Shown in pieces: positions 1 to 13,435 of a stretch of 64,000 bases of DNA. Positions within the stretch are counted from its first letter, which is position 1; the number at the start of each line of letters is the position of its first letter. Location: the NCBI GenBank assembly GCA_019321725.1, contig CM033124.1, positions 806,001 through 870,000 of the forward strand, read 5' to 3'. The translations under genes and the position numbers were made by a program. The notes under the pieces are model-generated. The model worked only from the letters and a program-made list of their open reading frames with translations. It was not told the DNA's origin and searched no databases. Source of the DNA: Paulownia fortunei (Eukaryota > Streptophyta > Magnoliopsida > Lamiales > Paulowniaceae).

Positions 1-1080
1 ATAGTCAATCCCGACAGATTTGTGGGACAGATTTTTGTTTTACTTTTTATTTCAGTCCTCTCTTTCTGCCCTTCTCTCTATCTCAGTCTCTTACTCACAC
101 CCACTCTCTCTTTTTTGGATGTTCTCTTTGTAATAATTGCTAAGAACACAATAATGCATAGCCATTTATTGATTTAATGCATTGCACCTAGAGAAAAATG
201 GAAAAGCAGATAATGTTTATAAGATGGATCTTATGAAAATGAAGTTATGTGCATGCTAACGCCCTTACTGATATGATGCATAGTTGTGCTTGATGAATTT
301 TTGCTAGCTAAACAATTTAGGATTGAAAAATAGATATTGAAGGAGCAATTAAATTGGAAATCAGTTGCTAGCCTTTGGACAATGTTTGATTCATTAACCA
401 GACTCTCAAGAAGGAAGAAACCAGATCTTTCTTGCTCAATCAGGTCGGGTTTCCTCTAAAATTCTGGGACTTGTCTTCACGCCAATTAGACTGGTATGAC
501 TCGGAAAATATAGGAGAAAACATACAAGGTGCAATTGTCGAACTTGTATTCTGCTTGGAGTTCAGTATCAAAATCTGAGTGTAATACTATTGCACTCATT
601 AACTGCATATCTATTTCCTGACAAACCCTCTATAGTAACCATCCTGTAATTTTCCCTAGCTATATTTATGTCTTTCTTTTGTGTTTTATGAATTAACTAA
701 TCATCACCAGAACTTTTGTAGAAGTTGATGTGTAAATATTCCTATTATATCTGCACGCATATAAGTTCATGCTGTAGCGTGGAATCAGTGGTGGAAATTT
801 CTGTTGTTATTTTTCTACTTAATTTATATGATTGAGCCGTTCGACCAGATTGATGCATGACCTTGAAATGAAGGCCTGGACCTTATGCCATGCTTGTGTA
901 TGGTCCAAATTTATTTTATATGGGTTTATGGGTTTAATCATCTGCTTAAGGCATGGCACATAAAGTTATACAAAATTCTACACATGCATTCAGCAATGCG
1001 ATTCGATGTTAGGCTCAGATATACATGGCGAATTTATATTGTCATTATTGACATGCTGCTTTTGTTATATTCTGGATCAG
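1..1080 (+). other. Left edge: probable intron or upstream part of the ATRX-like gene
   Basis: No convincing coding exon is visible here. The stretch is T-rich with scattered stops in all frames, as in the introns further right. Because the first recognisable exon of the ATRX-like gene begins near 1081 in the middle of its acidic region, this is most likely intronic sequence of the same gene. The N-terminal part expected for the family would lie to the left of the window. A small exon could be hidden here. Confidence 0.4.
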
Positions 1081-4000
1081 GACACTTTTCAGGGAGAGCT
1101 TTCCTCATTAGATGGGCTGAAGGAGAGCCAGCTGGATGTTTTCATGACTCATGAAGATGGCACTACTGAAGATGATAACAGACATCAAGAACTAAATAAT
1201 AGCGTGCATGAGTTGTTTAGTGTTTCTGATAAAGAGAAAGTGAATAGTAACAATGATACCTCTGCTTCCCTGGACTTAATTGAGTCGAGGGGGTTAAAGC
1301 ATTTAAATGAATCTGACGAACTGTACTCTGATGATAAGAAATGCTGTACAGTTAATATAGGTAGTGACAACGAAGCTCCGGTTGCTGGAAATAGATCTTC
1401 GCATAGCGAGGAAGTTTCCAAATCTGAAGGTGATATAGTCTCTAGTTCAGATTCTGGTTCAGATGATTCAGATGCTGATATCAATGTCAATGCCAGGTAC
1501 AATTGATTGCAATTGGATGGTTGCGTTTTGGGTTTGAGATTTTAGGACATATGATAACTAACAATTAAAAGTTCAGTGCTCACGAATGATGGCATACAGC
1601 TCAATCATTTTAAAGGTTTCAAGTGTAGATTTTAAACTCCTTTTGCCAGGGATTCTTCCAGGCTAGGATCGTTTTCCCAGTCAATGAGTATCTGTTCCCA
1701 CTGAGCATGGTGCCTACATATTGAATATCTGAAGGATGCAAATTTCCATTTTGGAATTTTGTGGTCGTTAAATTATATGACGAGTTTATACAGGGCACAA
1801 AGCTAATATTGAATTTCTTAAAAGAATACCAGCTCTCTGTATTTTATTTTCACGATTAATATCTGTTCCCATGGAGCCTGGTGCCTACAGTTGACACAAA
1901 TTTGTGTTCTGGGATCCTATGATCATTGAATTGTTCTATAATTTTTATTTTTGTTTGATTACTATTTCAACATTGTCATTTTTTCAATTGCTATCATTTT
2001 CACACGTGATCTCTGTTTGGTTGCTTGAAATATTAGTACAGGGCTCAGACCCGTATTCCTTTTGCAAAATTATGCCATGCACTCTGGAAAAACTATCACT
2101 CTTCACTGTCTTTTTCATCCATCCTTCTCTCTGCAGCTCTGACTGAACTATATACTTTTATCTAAAATCTGATTTCTCTCAGAGCATTAGGATTATCCTT
2201 CTACTTCCATTTCATTGTCATTTTTATATTGTACCAGCACTAAGAGAAGACGGAAAATGAAAATTCGAAGAATCCTTGATGACGCTGAATTGGGGGAAGA
2301 GACTAAGAAGAAAATTGCGATCGAAAAGGTAAATCTGACTCCTGCATTGTATGTTGAATACATCTTTTTTACCATGTCATCTCTACATCACTTTTACAGG
2401 AACGTCAAGAGCGGCTTAAATCTTTGGAGGCATGGTATTCTACCAAATCTGTTATGATGAATTCCATGGTCAGTACTGGGATTTCATTTGATGGCTCTGG
2501 AGTTGAATTGCTGGGCGATACCTCTTCAGGTTACATAATAAACTTGGTGAGAGAGGAAGGTGAAGAGGCCGTGAGGATTCCTCCAAGCATCTCAACAAAA
2601 TTAAAACTCCATCAGGTTTCTCTAATATGAACTTCTTGTCTCTCCTGTACTATTCAATTATGTTCAGGGTTTGAATATGGAATTTTAGATTTCTATGGAT
2701 TTGGTAACTTGCTAGCAACAAATGGAGATATCGTTCCTCGTGTAATTTTCTTCCATATCTTTTTATCTATAAATGGAAATTTTCGTATATTTCATGTGAG
2801 AAGACACTGTACATGAATCTTATATTCAATGCATGAATTTGTTTTGCTTTCGTTGTGTGGTTCTGGCTGATAGCATAAAAAGCCTTGATTCTTGATTTCT
2901 CTTAAGTGTTCAAATGAAGAATTATTTATGCATGTCTAATCATCTGTTGAATTACCTTTATTTATTCTAGTATTCCCCCCATATTATGGTCAAGTGTATT
3001 ACCCTCGTAGTTGGAATTATCGATGTTATGTATAATGTTTGATATGGTTGATCATTAATTATCTGCATGCCAACTTAATTTCATCACTGAACTATTTTTC
3101 GAGTCTAATTGGTTTTTCTTTCTTTTTTCTTTTTCCTAATTTTTTGATTTATTTATCATCTGAGTAGTAACTGATTTGATAAAACTAGTTTGTGCCGCAA
3201 CTGCAGATTGCTGGGATTCGATTTATGTGGGAAAATATTATTCAATCGGTGAGGAAAGTGAGGTCTGGCGATAAAGGTCTTGGTTGCATTCTGGCTCATA
3301 CAATGGGGTTAGGTAAAACTTTTCAGGTAGCATTTCTAAGCTAGATTGATTTATGTTTCTCCTTAAATTTCTGCGCATTCATTTCCATGGATGTAATCAC
3401 CTATTCAGATACATGTGCTTATGAGTGTTATGATATGTAGCATTTCTTTCTTATTTGGTATTAACAGTCTAGATGATACTGCAATTATCAATATGTGGTG
3501 AATAGCTACTAAATTTCATGCAGCATATTCTGGCTATATATTTTTCTGAATTTGAAAAACCTTGCTGTTTGAACTGGTTTTTGCAGTAAGAACAAAACAC
3601 TCGTGATCCTTTCTGGGATGTCAAAGTGCAGATGCATTTTCCTACGAGTTTTTCATAATTTTATTTCTCAGACCATTCTTGTCAAAATGAATCCGCTGTT
3701 CTACTTTTTCAGCAGTCATATTGACAGACAATTACTTTATCCACACGTTTAAGATTTGAGAACTTATAGGACAGCCCTTTTGAACAACTTCATTTCAAGT
3801 GGCTCTTGGTGGCCTCTTCTTTAGGTTTCTTGTCGACATAAACAATATAAATTTTTCTGACTGGAGCTTCTAGCAGCTTTTGCTGAATATGTACAACCCA
3901 TGTCAACCTGTTCTTCTGCAACTTATCTTCTATAGTGGCTACCTTGTCGCTATGCTCTATAATTTAGAGTTTATTCAATATCTTTGATTTTCTCTATTAT

Positions 4001-7000
4001 AGAGAAGTCAACTTAGTTATTCATATTTCACTGCAACTGATTGGCTCTACATGTCCAATACAAAATTTCAAGGTTTTGGTTTTCTTCTTGGCGTGTTTCC
4101 ACAATTTTTTAGTCATTATGATATTGTGTTATGTCATGTGGACTTATGCAATGAATATGCCACATGCTTAAATGGTGCTGTATGTGTTATGTGAAGCGAG
4201 GATGTAGGTTTGAAATGTGAGAGAGGAAGAGAGAGGAGGAGGAAGGGATGGACACTGGGAGAAATAACCTTGGGAGGGGTAATATTACAACTTTTAAGTA
4301 GAAAGTTCTCAAATATCCTTCTTGTGCATGTGGATTGGTGTGAGACCTTGTAATTTTCAGCTGTTTGCAGATGGTAGGATGCACAAGCCACATGTTAGAT
4401 TTTATAATTGATTGTATTGAATTTGAAACTTTGTTCAACTATTTTAAGCTTAGATGATCTGAAGTACATCAGCAACATGGTTTTCTTAATATATCATTTG
4501 TGCTTACAGGTCATTGCCTTTCTGTACACTGCTATGAGAAGTGTGGACCTAGGATTAAAAACTGCACTTGTCGTGATGCCTGTAAATGTTCTACATAATT
4601 GGCGGCATGAGTTTATGAAATGGAGACCATCTGAGCTAAAACCTCTTCGCATCTTCATGCTCGAAGATGTTCCAAGGTTTGTCTTTCATTTTATTTGTTT
4701 GATTAGCACATAGAATGCATGTAAAATTGGTGGTAGTAATAGTAAGGTTTTTGTTTGAGATAATTTCAGAAACTGAACTAGAGTCTCTGGATTTGGTAAT
4801 GTTCTTAAACATCTATCATCCTTGTTATAGTTTGTGGAATTGCTTTGCACTGGTCTTTTCACATATGTTACCAGGAACTTTGAGATAATCAATTATGTTA
4901 TATACTCTAATTTGTTATGTATGCTATAATACACCTGTTCTGTTACATTTGGAATCTCTTTGAACTTAATGCTTAATTTGTGTGCTTCTTAGGTGATATA
5001 ATCCCTATAGCATAAAAACTTATTATGAAACTCTAACAAATTTTCATGTATATAATCTTCCGAGCTTTATTTGTTCAGGGAGAAAAGGGTTGAGTTGCTG
5101 ATGAAGTGGAGAGCTAAAGGTGGTGTCTTTTTAATTGGCTATACTGCATTCCGGAATTTGTCCCTTGGAAAGTATGTTAAGGATCTAGATGTGGCTAAGG
5201 AGATCAGTCACGCACTTCAGGTAATTTGATAAGGGAATCAATTTGTTTATTAACCCTTCTTTATATTTGCCATTCATTTTTTCTTTTTCGATGAAACTGG
5301 ATGGGCACTAATTTATGTGGATGATTTCATTTTACTTACATTCTGCCGGAAATATCAGGAGTTAATGATCGATGCGTATGCGGTTGTGCTGTCCTGTTAT
5401 TTATTCTTGATTGTCTTTCTTACCTTAGCAGATGCTTGTTGCCACATGTGAAACAGGATTTTAGATGCTTTTAAGTGATTTGAGAAAAAATAGAACTCAA
5501 AGTTTGAAGATTCTGTCCTCCACCTTGTGCTTGTAACTTATCTTTTAATATTCTCTATGAATCTGACATGATATCGAGATCTGTTATCAGTCTTCTTGTT
5601 GAGGTTTGTACTTTTTTTTTTATATCTCTCATGAACAATGGAAGTCTAGAAACTCTCTTTTCATAGAGCATTTAACGTTTTTGTTATGCTAATTTCTCAT
5701 TTGAAATGTTGTCAAAATTGTAGAAGGGAAAAAGGAGAACTCATTATCACCATGCTTAATTAGTTCCACAATGTAGTTTTAATGACCTGAATGCTTCTGC
5801 ACTAGGATATCATTTCCAATTCACGTATTGACTAAAGTTTCACCCTAAGGATGGTGTCTGAACTTTTGAGATTTTAACTTTTGTTACATTTCCTTTCTCT
5901 TTTGCTTCGTGCAGTATGGCTTGCTGAATTTTTTGATTACAGTCTTACTAATTGTTGTCTGTTACTTTTGCTTAGAAGGAAAATTTGTATTTTTTGACAG
6001 GTTGGACCTGATATCCTTGTCTGTGATGAGGCTCACATCATCAAGAACACCAGGGCTGACACAACCCGGGCATTGAAACAAGTGAAGTGCCAGAGAAGGA
6101 TTGCATTAACTGGATCGCCTCTTCAGAACAATTTGATGGAGTACTATTGTGTAGGACTTTGAATTCTATGATTTTAGATTTGAAATGAGTATGTCAATCA
6201 TGTGCCTAATCATTTTGAATTTTACCCGGAACAGATGGTTGATTTTGTTAGAGAAGGATTTCTCGGAAGCAGCCATGAATTTAGGAATCGGCAAGACTCT
6301 TAAACTTGTATTCCTTTAATCCTACTTTCCTTTGAGCTTTGTTGCCATGCCTCCTTATCATCCTTTGTGCTGTTTTACAGTTTCCAAAATCCAATAGAAA
6401 ATGGCCAGCATACCAATTCTACTGTAGAAGATGTGAAGATAATGAACCAAAGATCTCATATTCTGTATGAACAGTTAAAAGGATTTGTTCAGAGGATGGA
6501 CACCAGCGTGGTTAAAAAAGATTTACCCCCCAAAACTGTTTTTGTTATAACAGTAAAGTTATCTCCTTTACAGAGGAAACTGTATAAAAGGTTTCTTGAC
6601 GTTCATGGTTTTACAAAGGACAAGGCCTCTGGTGAAAAGATATTTAAAAGATCCTTTTTGGCGGGGTACCAGGCCTTAGCTCAGGTATATAGTTGTTTTG
6701 CTTATTTATTGGCCTCCTGATTTTATTATCTTTTATATGCAGGAAGCCTTTCTGTTCTAGTGAGAAAACCCTTACAATAGGCTTGTAGATTTATGCGCAA
6801 ATTACAATTGGAGTAGTTTATTTGAAAGTGTTCTTCTGTTTCTTGACACACACCTGCAGTTGTTGGATTGCATTGTCAAATGAATTTGTTTTTAAATTCG
6901 AGATGTATAGACATGGAAATATTAGGACTATATGACTCTATTCAACCTGCCAAAGCTTTGCCCCATACTGATCTAAGGTGCTATGTTCATCCTGTTTTGC

Positions 7001-10000
7001 CCTCTGTTGTATCAAGGGTCATGTCCGAAGTTAAACCCTGGAGATCACAACTTTCTTCATTAACTTGTGCACTGTAATTTCAGGTTGACCTCTCTCTCTA
7101 AACCAGTAATAGTAGTCCTATAAAGTTACATCTAATAGCTTTTTTTGACCTGCGGTGTGCCTAAACCTTCTGCATCAATTTTAGTGGAGTTCACATTTTG
7201 CAGGGGCCACTTTAGCCTACTCACCATTATACTCATTCCTTAACCTTTCATTGTTGTTTTCCTGCAAGTTATAACATTCTCATTTTGACAACACTCAACT
7301 TATGCAGATATTTGTTAACAAACCTATACTCGGTCGCATATAACATTGCAGATCTTGTTGCGATCCTGATGTGATTTCCCATGCAATTGTGAAGGAATTT
7401 GTCAGTCTCGCAAAAATCCTAAGGCATCTTCTACTCAGCGCATATTCTTAGTCCTTTGAGAAACACCATTTCTAGTCTCATTTCCTATGAATAATCCAGC
7501 CTAAGAATCAAAAACATTCATGATGGGGTATTTCACGACCTTAAGTTGTTACCACCTTGCCACAAGTAGCACCACATTGACAAAAATTGCACTCTTGTAC
7601 TCGGCTTCAGTCCAATGGAATTCAGATCCTTTTAGTAGGAATGTGGTTAAGTATGTTGAGTGTAATATGAATCAAGGTAGAAGCATTTGCAGCAAGTTAA
7701 TAAAATTGGATACATGCCGTTTGTATTTAAAATTGTTTCTAATAATTATGATTGCAACAGCTGGTTCTCTGGTCTGTCTCATATTTTTCAAGTGATAGAA
7801 AATCATACAAGTAACAACATCACTCTGGAAGCATTATAAATTTATAACTCCTTGTTTCCTTAGAGCGTGCAAGATGTTTCATATGATATTGCAATTAACT
7901 TTAATCTAGTGTCTCAGTGATTTATTAAGTTCAAAACAAGCAAACCTCTTTCTTTTGATAATATAATTGCTGATGTCTTTTCACGTTTTAGTTTTTTGTC
8001 GACTTTTACCATTTTATGTGGCCCCTTCTCATTTGGTTATGAACATCTTATGTTAAATAGTGTCCGTTATTTTTCAACAGAGTCCACTCAGTCCTTATTG
8101 ATGTCCTCTTTGTTGCATCTTCATTGAAGTTATAGGAACTTTTATGGATGCATAAGAGTTGCAACTGCCATCATGGTTTATCTTTTTCTTGAATGTATAC
8201 AATGAATTTTCAGTTTCAATGAATTCCATGTTGTTCTCTTTAGATATGGAACCATCCTGGAATTTTGCAACTGATGAAAGAAAACAAAGACCGTGGTAAA
8301 TTTGAAGATATAGAAAATTGTGTTGCAGATGACAGCTCAAGTGATGAGAATGTGGACTTCAATGTGATCTCTGGAGGTACTTTTAGATGTGCACCTCAGT
8401 CACTTTCTTACTCTAATTATTAAGCCAGACTATATTTAGTTGGTTAATTAGTTTGTCATCTCTTTAGCACATTGTATTACCTAGACAATCATACAAGTTA
8501 AAACATTTACCTTTTCTCTTTTAGCATCCATGCAAAATTCGGCTCAGCCTGCTTTTTATTTATTAGTGTTTAAGCAATGCACAAGTATTTGGGAGTGACA
8601 AGGCCAGTAGTATATTAAAAGACCGACTTGCCCTATATGCTTGTACCATGTTTTCTCTAATACTACTTGATGGATTCAGTGTTTCTTTATTCCACCATAT
8701 TGTTGCTTGCAGAGAAGCTGCGAAATCCTCACAGGAAAAATGATAATGCGTTTCTTTACGTGGTGCGTGAATGTCCTTCTCTAGTGCCCCTACCACTTCA
8801 CTCCATGAGTTATGCTTGTCTTTGACTGAATATAATATTATACTACAGAATCTCTCTCCTTATTTCACATTGCCTGCAAAATTTTCTTCTTAATTAATTG
8901 TGCTTAGTTTGAACTCTGTTTTGAGAAGTTCGATTACTTCCAATGCCTTCCCTCTGATTCTTTACCTAATTGTTTCAATTGCTAGCAGGATTGGTGGAGA
9001 GATCTTCTTCAGGAAAATAATTACAAGGAGGTGCATTACAGTGGCAAAATGGTTTTGCTACTTGATATCCTGACAATGTGTTCGGATATGGGTGATAAGG
9101 CACTGGTGTTTAGCCAGAGTTTATTAACTTTGGACCTGATTGAATTTTATCTTTCAAAATTGCCTCGTCCAAGGAAGAATGGAAAATGTTGGAAAAAAGG
9201 GAAGGACTGGTACAGGTGCATATGGAGAACTTTAACATTGTCTAACTTACACTGCATTAGAGTAGAAATTTGGAGTAACCATAATGATTTTAATGCAGAA
9301 ATTTGGAGTAACCATAATGATTTTGTCATCTTTCTTCACTTCAATCACTGAGATTTAATGCATGCATATCATACTGGGTAATTGCTATGTTACTTGTTTT
9401 TCTTATATGGACTGTCATGGAATCACAAACTTGATCAAGTTAAGCTAGATTTTGAAAGAAAAGGAATCATTTGTGGATGTTGTTTGACATCTATAATGCC
9501 ATACCAGCTTTCTGTTCACTAACTGATCCTTTTTGAGCAAAATCTGTCTGCATCTTGGGATGTTGTGTTTTCCCTATCTATCCTCTGCAGAATGGTTTTA
9601 TCGGTTGATATTTTCCGAATAAAGTCATAGGTTTATATCAATTGCACCAATGATCAACCACCTAAAGAAGTTAACAATTTAATCGTGGTACAATCTTGTT
9701 TTGTATTGTTTATACTTTTTTTAAGTTACTCGTTGGTAATCCTCTGTTAAAGTTACTATGTATTATGGTCAACAGATATTACTTATGGAATGTAGAAAAC
9801 CTCAAACTACGTTCATGGCAGTTATGGAAGTTTGACCTGTGAACTTCAAATCCATGATTGTAACTGTTGTTGGATTTCACTCATGATACTGTTGCATCCA
9901 TGATTAGATCATGCTAGATAGCTATTGCTTTCTATGCCCAAAAAAAGGTGAAATAATATGCCTTCTTGCTGCATCTATGACAGATTAGATGGAAGAACAG

Positions 10001-12477
10001 AAAGCTCTGTAAGGCAGAAGCTTGTTGAGAGGTTCAACGACCCTTTAAATAGAAGGGTCAAATGCACTTTGATATCAACAAGGGCTGGATCTCTGGGCAT
10101 CAATCTTCATTCAGCTAACCGAGTAATCATAGTTGATGGCTCTTGGAACCCAACTTATGATCTTCAAGCTATATATAGGGTTTGGAGGTGTGTACGCCAT
10201 GTTTTTTCTGGTTCAGCAAGACATAGTAACATTTGAATGTTTAAAGACATAGCCACTCATGTTGTGTAGGTATGGCCAAACGAAGCCTGTCTTTGCATAC
10301 CGATTGCTGGCACATGCTACAATGGAGGAAAAAATTTATAAGCGTCAGGTAGTGGCAGCTCAGGATGTTAGTAAGTTGCTAGTTCAAATGAAACTTTAAT
10401 GAGCATAACTCCACAGGTGACTAAGGAAGGCCTTGCAGCAAGGGTAGTTGATAGGCAGCAGGTGCACAGAACAATGTCTAAAGAAGAAATACTGCATTTG
10501 TTTGACTTTGGCGATGATGAAAATGCTGACATAATGCATGAGTTGGGACAAGGGCAAGTCGTGGCCAGACCAAATATGACTGGTCCAGATGGAAATTTGT
10601 TGAAGCAGGAACTGCCACATCCTCTTGGAACTTCTTCCGACAAATTAATGCAGAGTTTGATTAGCAGACATCACCCCAGGTAGATTATTTTAGCCTTCTT
10701 TGTGAATTTTAGCTACTGTACAACATTTTGGTTCAGCTCATGCTTCTTTTATGCTGGTAAATATGGTGTGAGATGATAGTCAAAAGGCTCGTGTTAGGCA
10801 TCATCTTTTGCAAGAATTTTCAAATTAAGGTTCAATGTGCATAAAAGGATAAGTAAATAAAGTGTCAGTGAAGCCTGTTTATGTACATGCACCGTTGTAG
10901 GAGACAGACATTGATTGATTCAGCTCCAACTTATGCCAGTACTGGTGCAATAATTTTGCTGTTGAATCCGTTTTCATTCATAGTTTCTATATTAACCACT
11001 GCCTATCAGCAAGAGCACCTTGAAAGTTGGTTCACTCTCTATCTTGTGAGGTATGAAGACAAAATTAGCAGAACAGCAATATGCTATTATGTGAGGAATA
11101 CTTCAATCTATATTGTAATGAGCTTATACATTTGTATTACATAGTTAATGACATTAGATTTCATGCTAGCAAGATGGGTCATAATGTTCATCTGACTTAT
11201 ATTATCTGTCGCCTATCACCAAATTACTCTCAACTTCACAAATCCATGCTGTGGCAGCGCATTGCAGTTGAATTACAGCCAGTTTAATATCTCTGTTTTA
11301 TTAATTTCTGTTCCTTTTTAGTTATCTTTTAGTTTGTTTCTTCTGAATAAGATCGTCATTCCCCCTTTCCATCAAGTTGCCTAGACAGTCGCATTCTTGT
11401 TTGTCCCCAAATACTTGGACTCTTTTTCATGGAGCTAGTAAATGCATTGCTGGAGTTCCTTGATTCTGATGAAATACAATAAAAATTCAAGGGGAAACCT
11501 GCTGCATAGGACCTACAGTAGTGATGTATTCTAGATTGTCTGCAAAGCATGGGAAGGGATAACGTTGGTGGTACGGGATAGTTTCTGGTAAAATCTTAAG
11601 CAATCCCACAGCATTTATCCTTGCTAATTTACAGATTTGAGTCGCATGTTATCAGTAGGCAGCGTCACAAAAAGTTTAATGAACTATCCACATCTTTGTT
11701 TAGCAAATTAATTGAGTTCGATAGGTTTCTGTATTACAAACTTATTTCAATGTGATATTGAAAATCATTTTCATCCATAACTAACAGAATATGTGCAATT
11801 TTCAATTATCTTCCTTCAATTTGTCTGTTGGTGAAATTGATTAGGGGGCCAAATGATTCTTTTCTTTATCCTTTGAATTCTGTTTAGATTCATAAAAGTT
11901 GGCTGCAAGACGTCCCTTCTTGTGCGAAAACATAAACGCTCCAGAAGCGTTTATATACTTAGCCGAACAATATTTCTTGCCATTAGAACTATCTAGTTAT
12001 TTTTTTTTTTTCTTTTCTTTCAGTTGGATTTCAAATTATCATGAACATGAGACACTCTTGCAAGAAAATGAAGATGAGAAACTGTCGAAAGAAGAGCAGG
12101 ACTTGGCTTGGGAAGTATATCGGAAAACCCTCAAGTGGGAGGAGATGCAACGAGTTTCTCCAGATGAATGCATACTTGATCAGCAGAAAATCTCTGTTGA
12201 TGTACCTGCATTGAGGCAGCAGCAAAGGTTCGTTGCTGAATCTGTGGTTGATCGAAAACCTGTGCTTTCCACTGTAGAGCCTTCTGAGAGTGATGTGCTT
12301 GCACGAGCCAGGCACCATCATCAAAACCGTTTTGTGCTGCGGAAGTGTACAAATCTTTCACACCTACTGACCTTGAGGAGTCAAGGCACAAAGATGGGTT
12401 GCAGCACTATATGTGGGGAATGTGCTCAAGAAATAAGGTGGGAGGACCTCAATCGGGATGGCAGGCTGGTAAAGTAA
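1081..12477 (+). CDS. ATRX: ATRX/CHR20-type SNF2 chromatin-remodelling ATPase (C-terminal 1023 residues; 5' end off-window)
   Basis: Nuclear ATP-dependent remodeller; ATRX proteins are known to help deposit histone H3.3. Sixteen exons read continuously: 1081-1496, 2238-2328, 2400-2615, 3207-3326, 4510-4676, 5079-5220, 6001-6150, 6235-6290, 6381-6684, 8244-8376, 8713-8762, 8989-9215, 9984-10187, 10270-10348, 10417-10679, 12024-12477. They total 3072 bases, an exact multiple of three. Order: Ser/Asp/Glu-rich linker, basic [10 protein letters not shown] segment, helicase motif I (HTMGLGKT) in exon 4, motif II DEAH in exon 7, motif [12 protein letters not shown], then the helicase C lobe ([38 protein letters not shown]). 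The C-terminal tail holds a conserved CGEC block before the stop. Exon 8 must end at 6290 with a GC donor (GCAAGA) to keep the [12 protein letters not shown] block. The first exon's acceptor could instead be at 1091. The family call is firm; N-terminal domains cannot be seen. Confidence 0.93.
9265..9324. repeat. 33-bp tandem duplication in an ATRX intron
   Basis: The block starting GAAATTTGGAGTAACCATAA occurs at 9265 and again at 9298 with no mismatch over about 27 bases. It lies just inside the intron after the exon ending at 9215. It is a recent local duplication with no coding effect seen. Confidence 0.85.
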
Positions 12478-13435
12478 TGCTGGTGGTGCTCCCGGTGGTT
12501 GTTACACTTCACCATATCGATATGCTCACTTCTTTTTGCTTCAAGACTCTTGTTGGGGTTTTTGTGAGTTAAGTGTTTGGTTCAGCTGAAGTTGTTGAAA
12601 GTTAGTCCTCTTTCGGCCGCTAGAGGTTGTAAATTCTCTCCCACAAGGATTTGGCCCTTCAGAATTGAGGTGCCAGTCCATTTTCAATAATTTTGTCAGA
12701 ATGACAGGAAAAAAGGAACACCTCCTTTTATCAGAACTGGCTGAATTATCTCATCCCATGGAAAAATTCAGCCCTTTTGAACTGATAGCACACCACATTT
12801 TATAGGCAAACAACATATTTTGAGGCTCACCACATTTTAGAGGCAAACAACATATTTTGAGGCTTTTTTAAAAGGCATTTATGTTTTAGAGGGTGGCTCT
12901 CAGGCCTCGCATTTGCCATGTCTTTACTGGTAACTATTTACAATAGATGAATATATGCATTTCCAATGGACCTTAAGTCCTTAATCCAATTTCTTGGTAC
13001 AGTGAAGATTTTAACACAGCACAAAAATTTCATCGGCAGCCTACTCATTGTTCTGAAATTCTTAACTTAATTTGCCAATCCAAGATAGAGAATGGCTGCA
13101 TTTAACTTGCTGCATTAGTATTGCAAAATCATATAGTAACAAACACATTCTCATATATTCTCACACCTAGAGACCTAGCCCAACATCCACCATGAACTTG
13201 ATCCATGATTTTGCATGTAAAATGCAAAAATCTAGTGGCAAAATAGTGCCAAAGAATGCCATTTTGCTATCATAATCTGATTTGTTACAAGCACTCAGAT
13301 TTGATGCAATGTGTGGATGAGTTCAGGTGTTCTGGCTGCATAACGAAAACCAACAGGGGGCTTACTTCCTTGAGACAGGGAAAAAGGAAAGAGAGACCTG
13401 GGAATAGTGATCGATGAATTTAGAGTACAAGTTGG
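12478..13435. other. Convergent 3' spacer between ATRX and the DUF946 gene
   Basis: The two genes run tail to tail with 958 bases between stop codons, so both 3' UTRs and polyadenylation sites must lie here. No coding exon is visible. The only structure I see is the 37-bp tandem duplication listed separately. Confidence 0.7.
12791..12864. repeat. 37-bp tandem duplication
   Basis: Two adjacent copies start at 12791 and 12828 with CACCACATTTTA and end in TATTTTGAGGCT. They differ by about two bases (TATAGG against TAGAGG). The repeat sits in the likely 3' flank of the ATRX gene. Confidence 0.85.
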
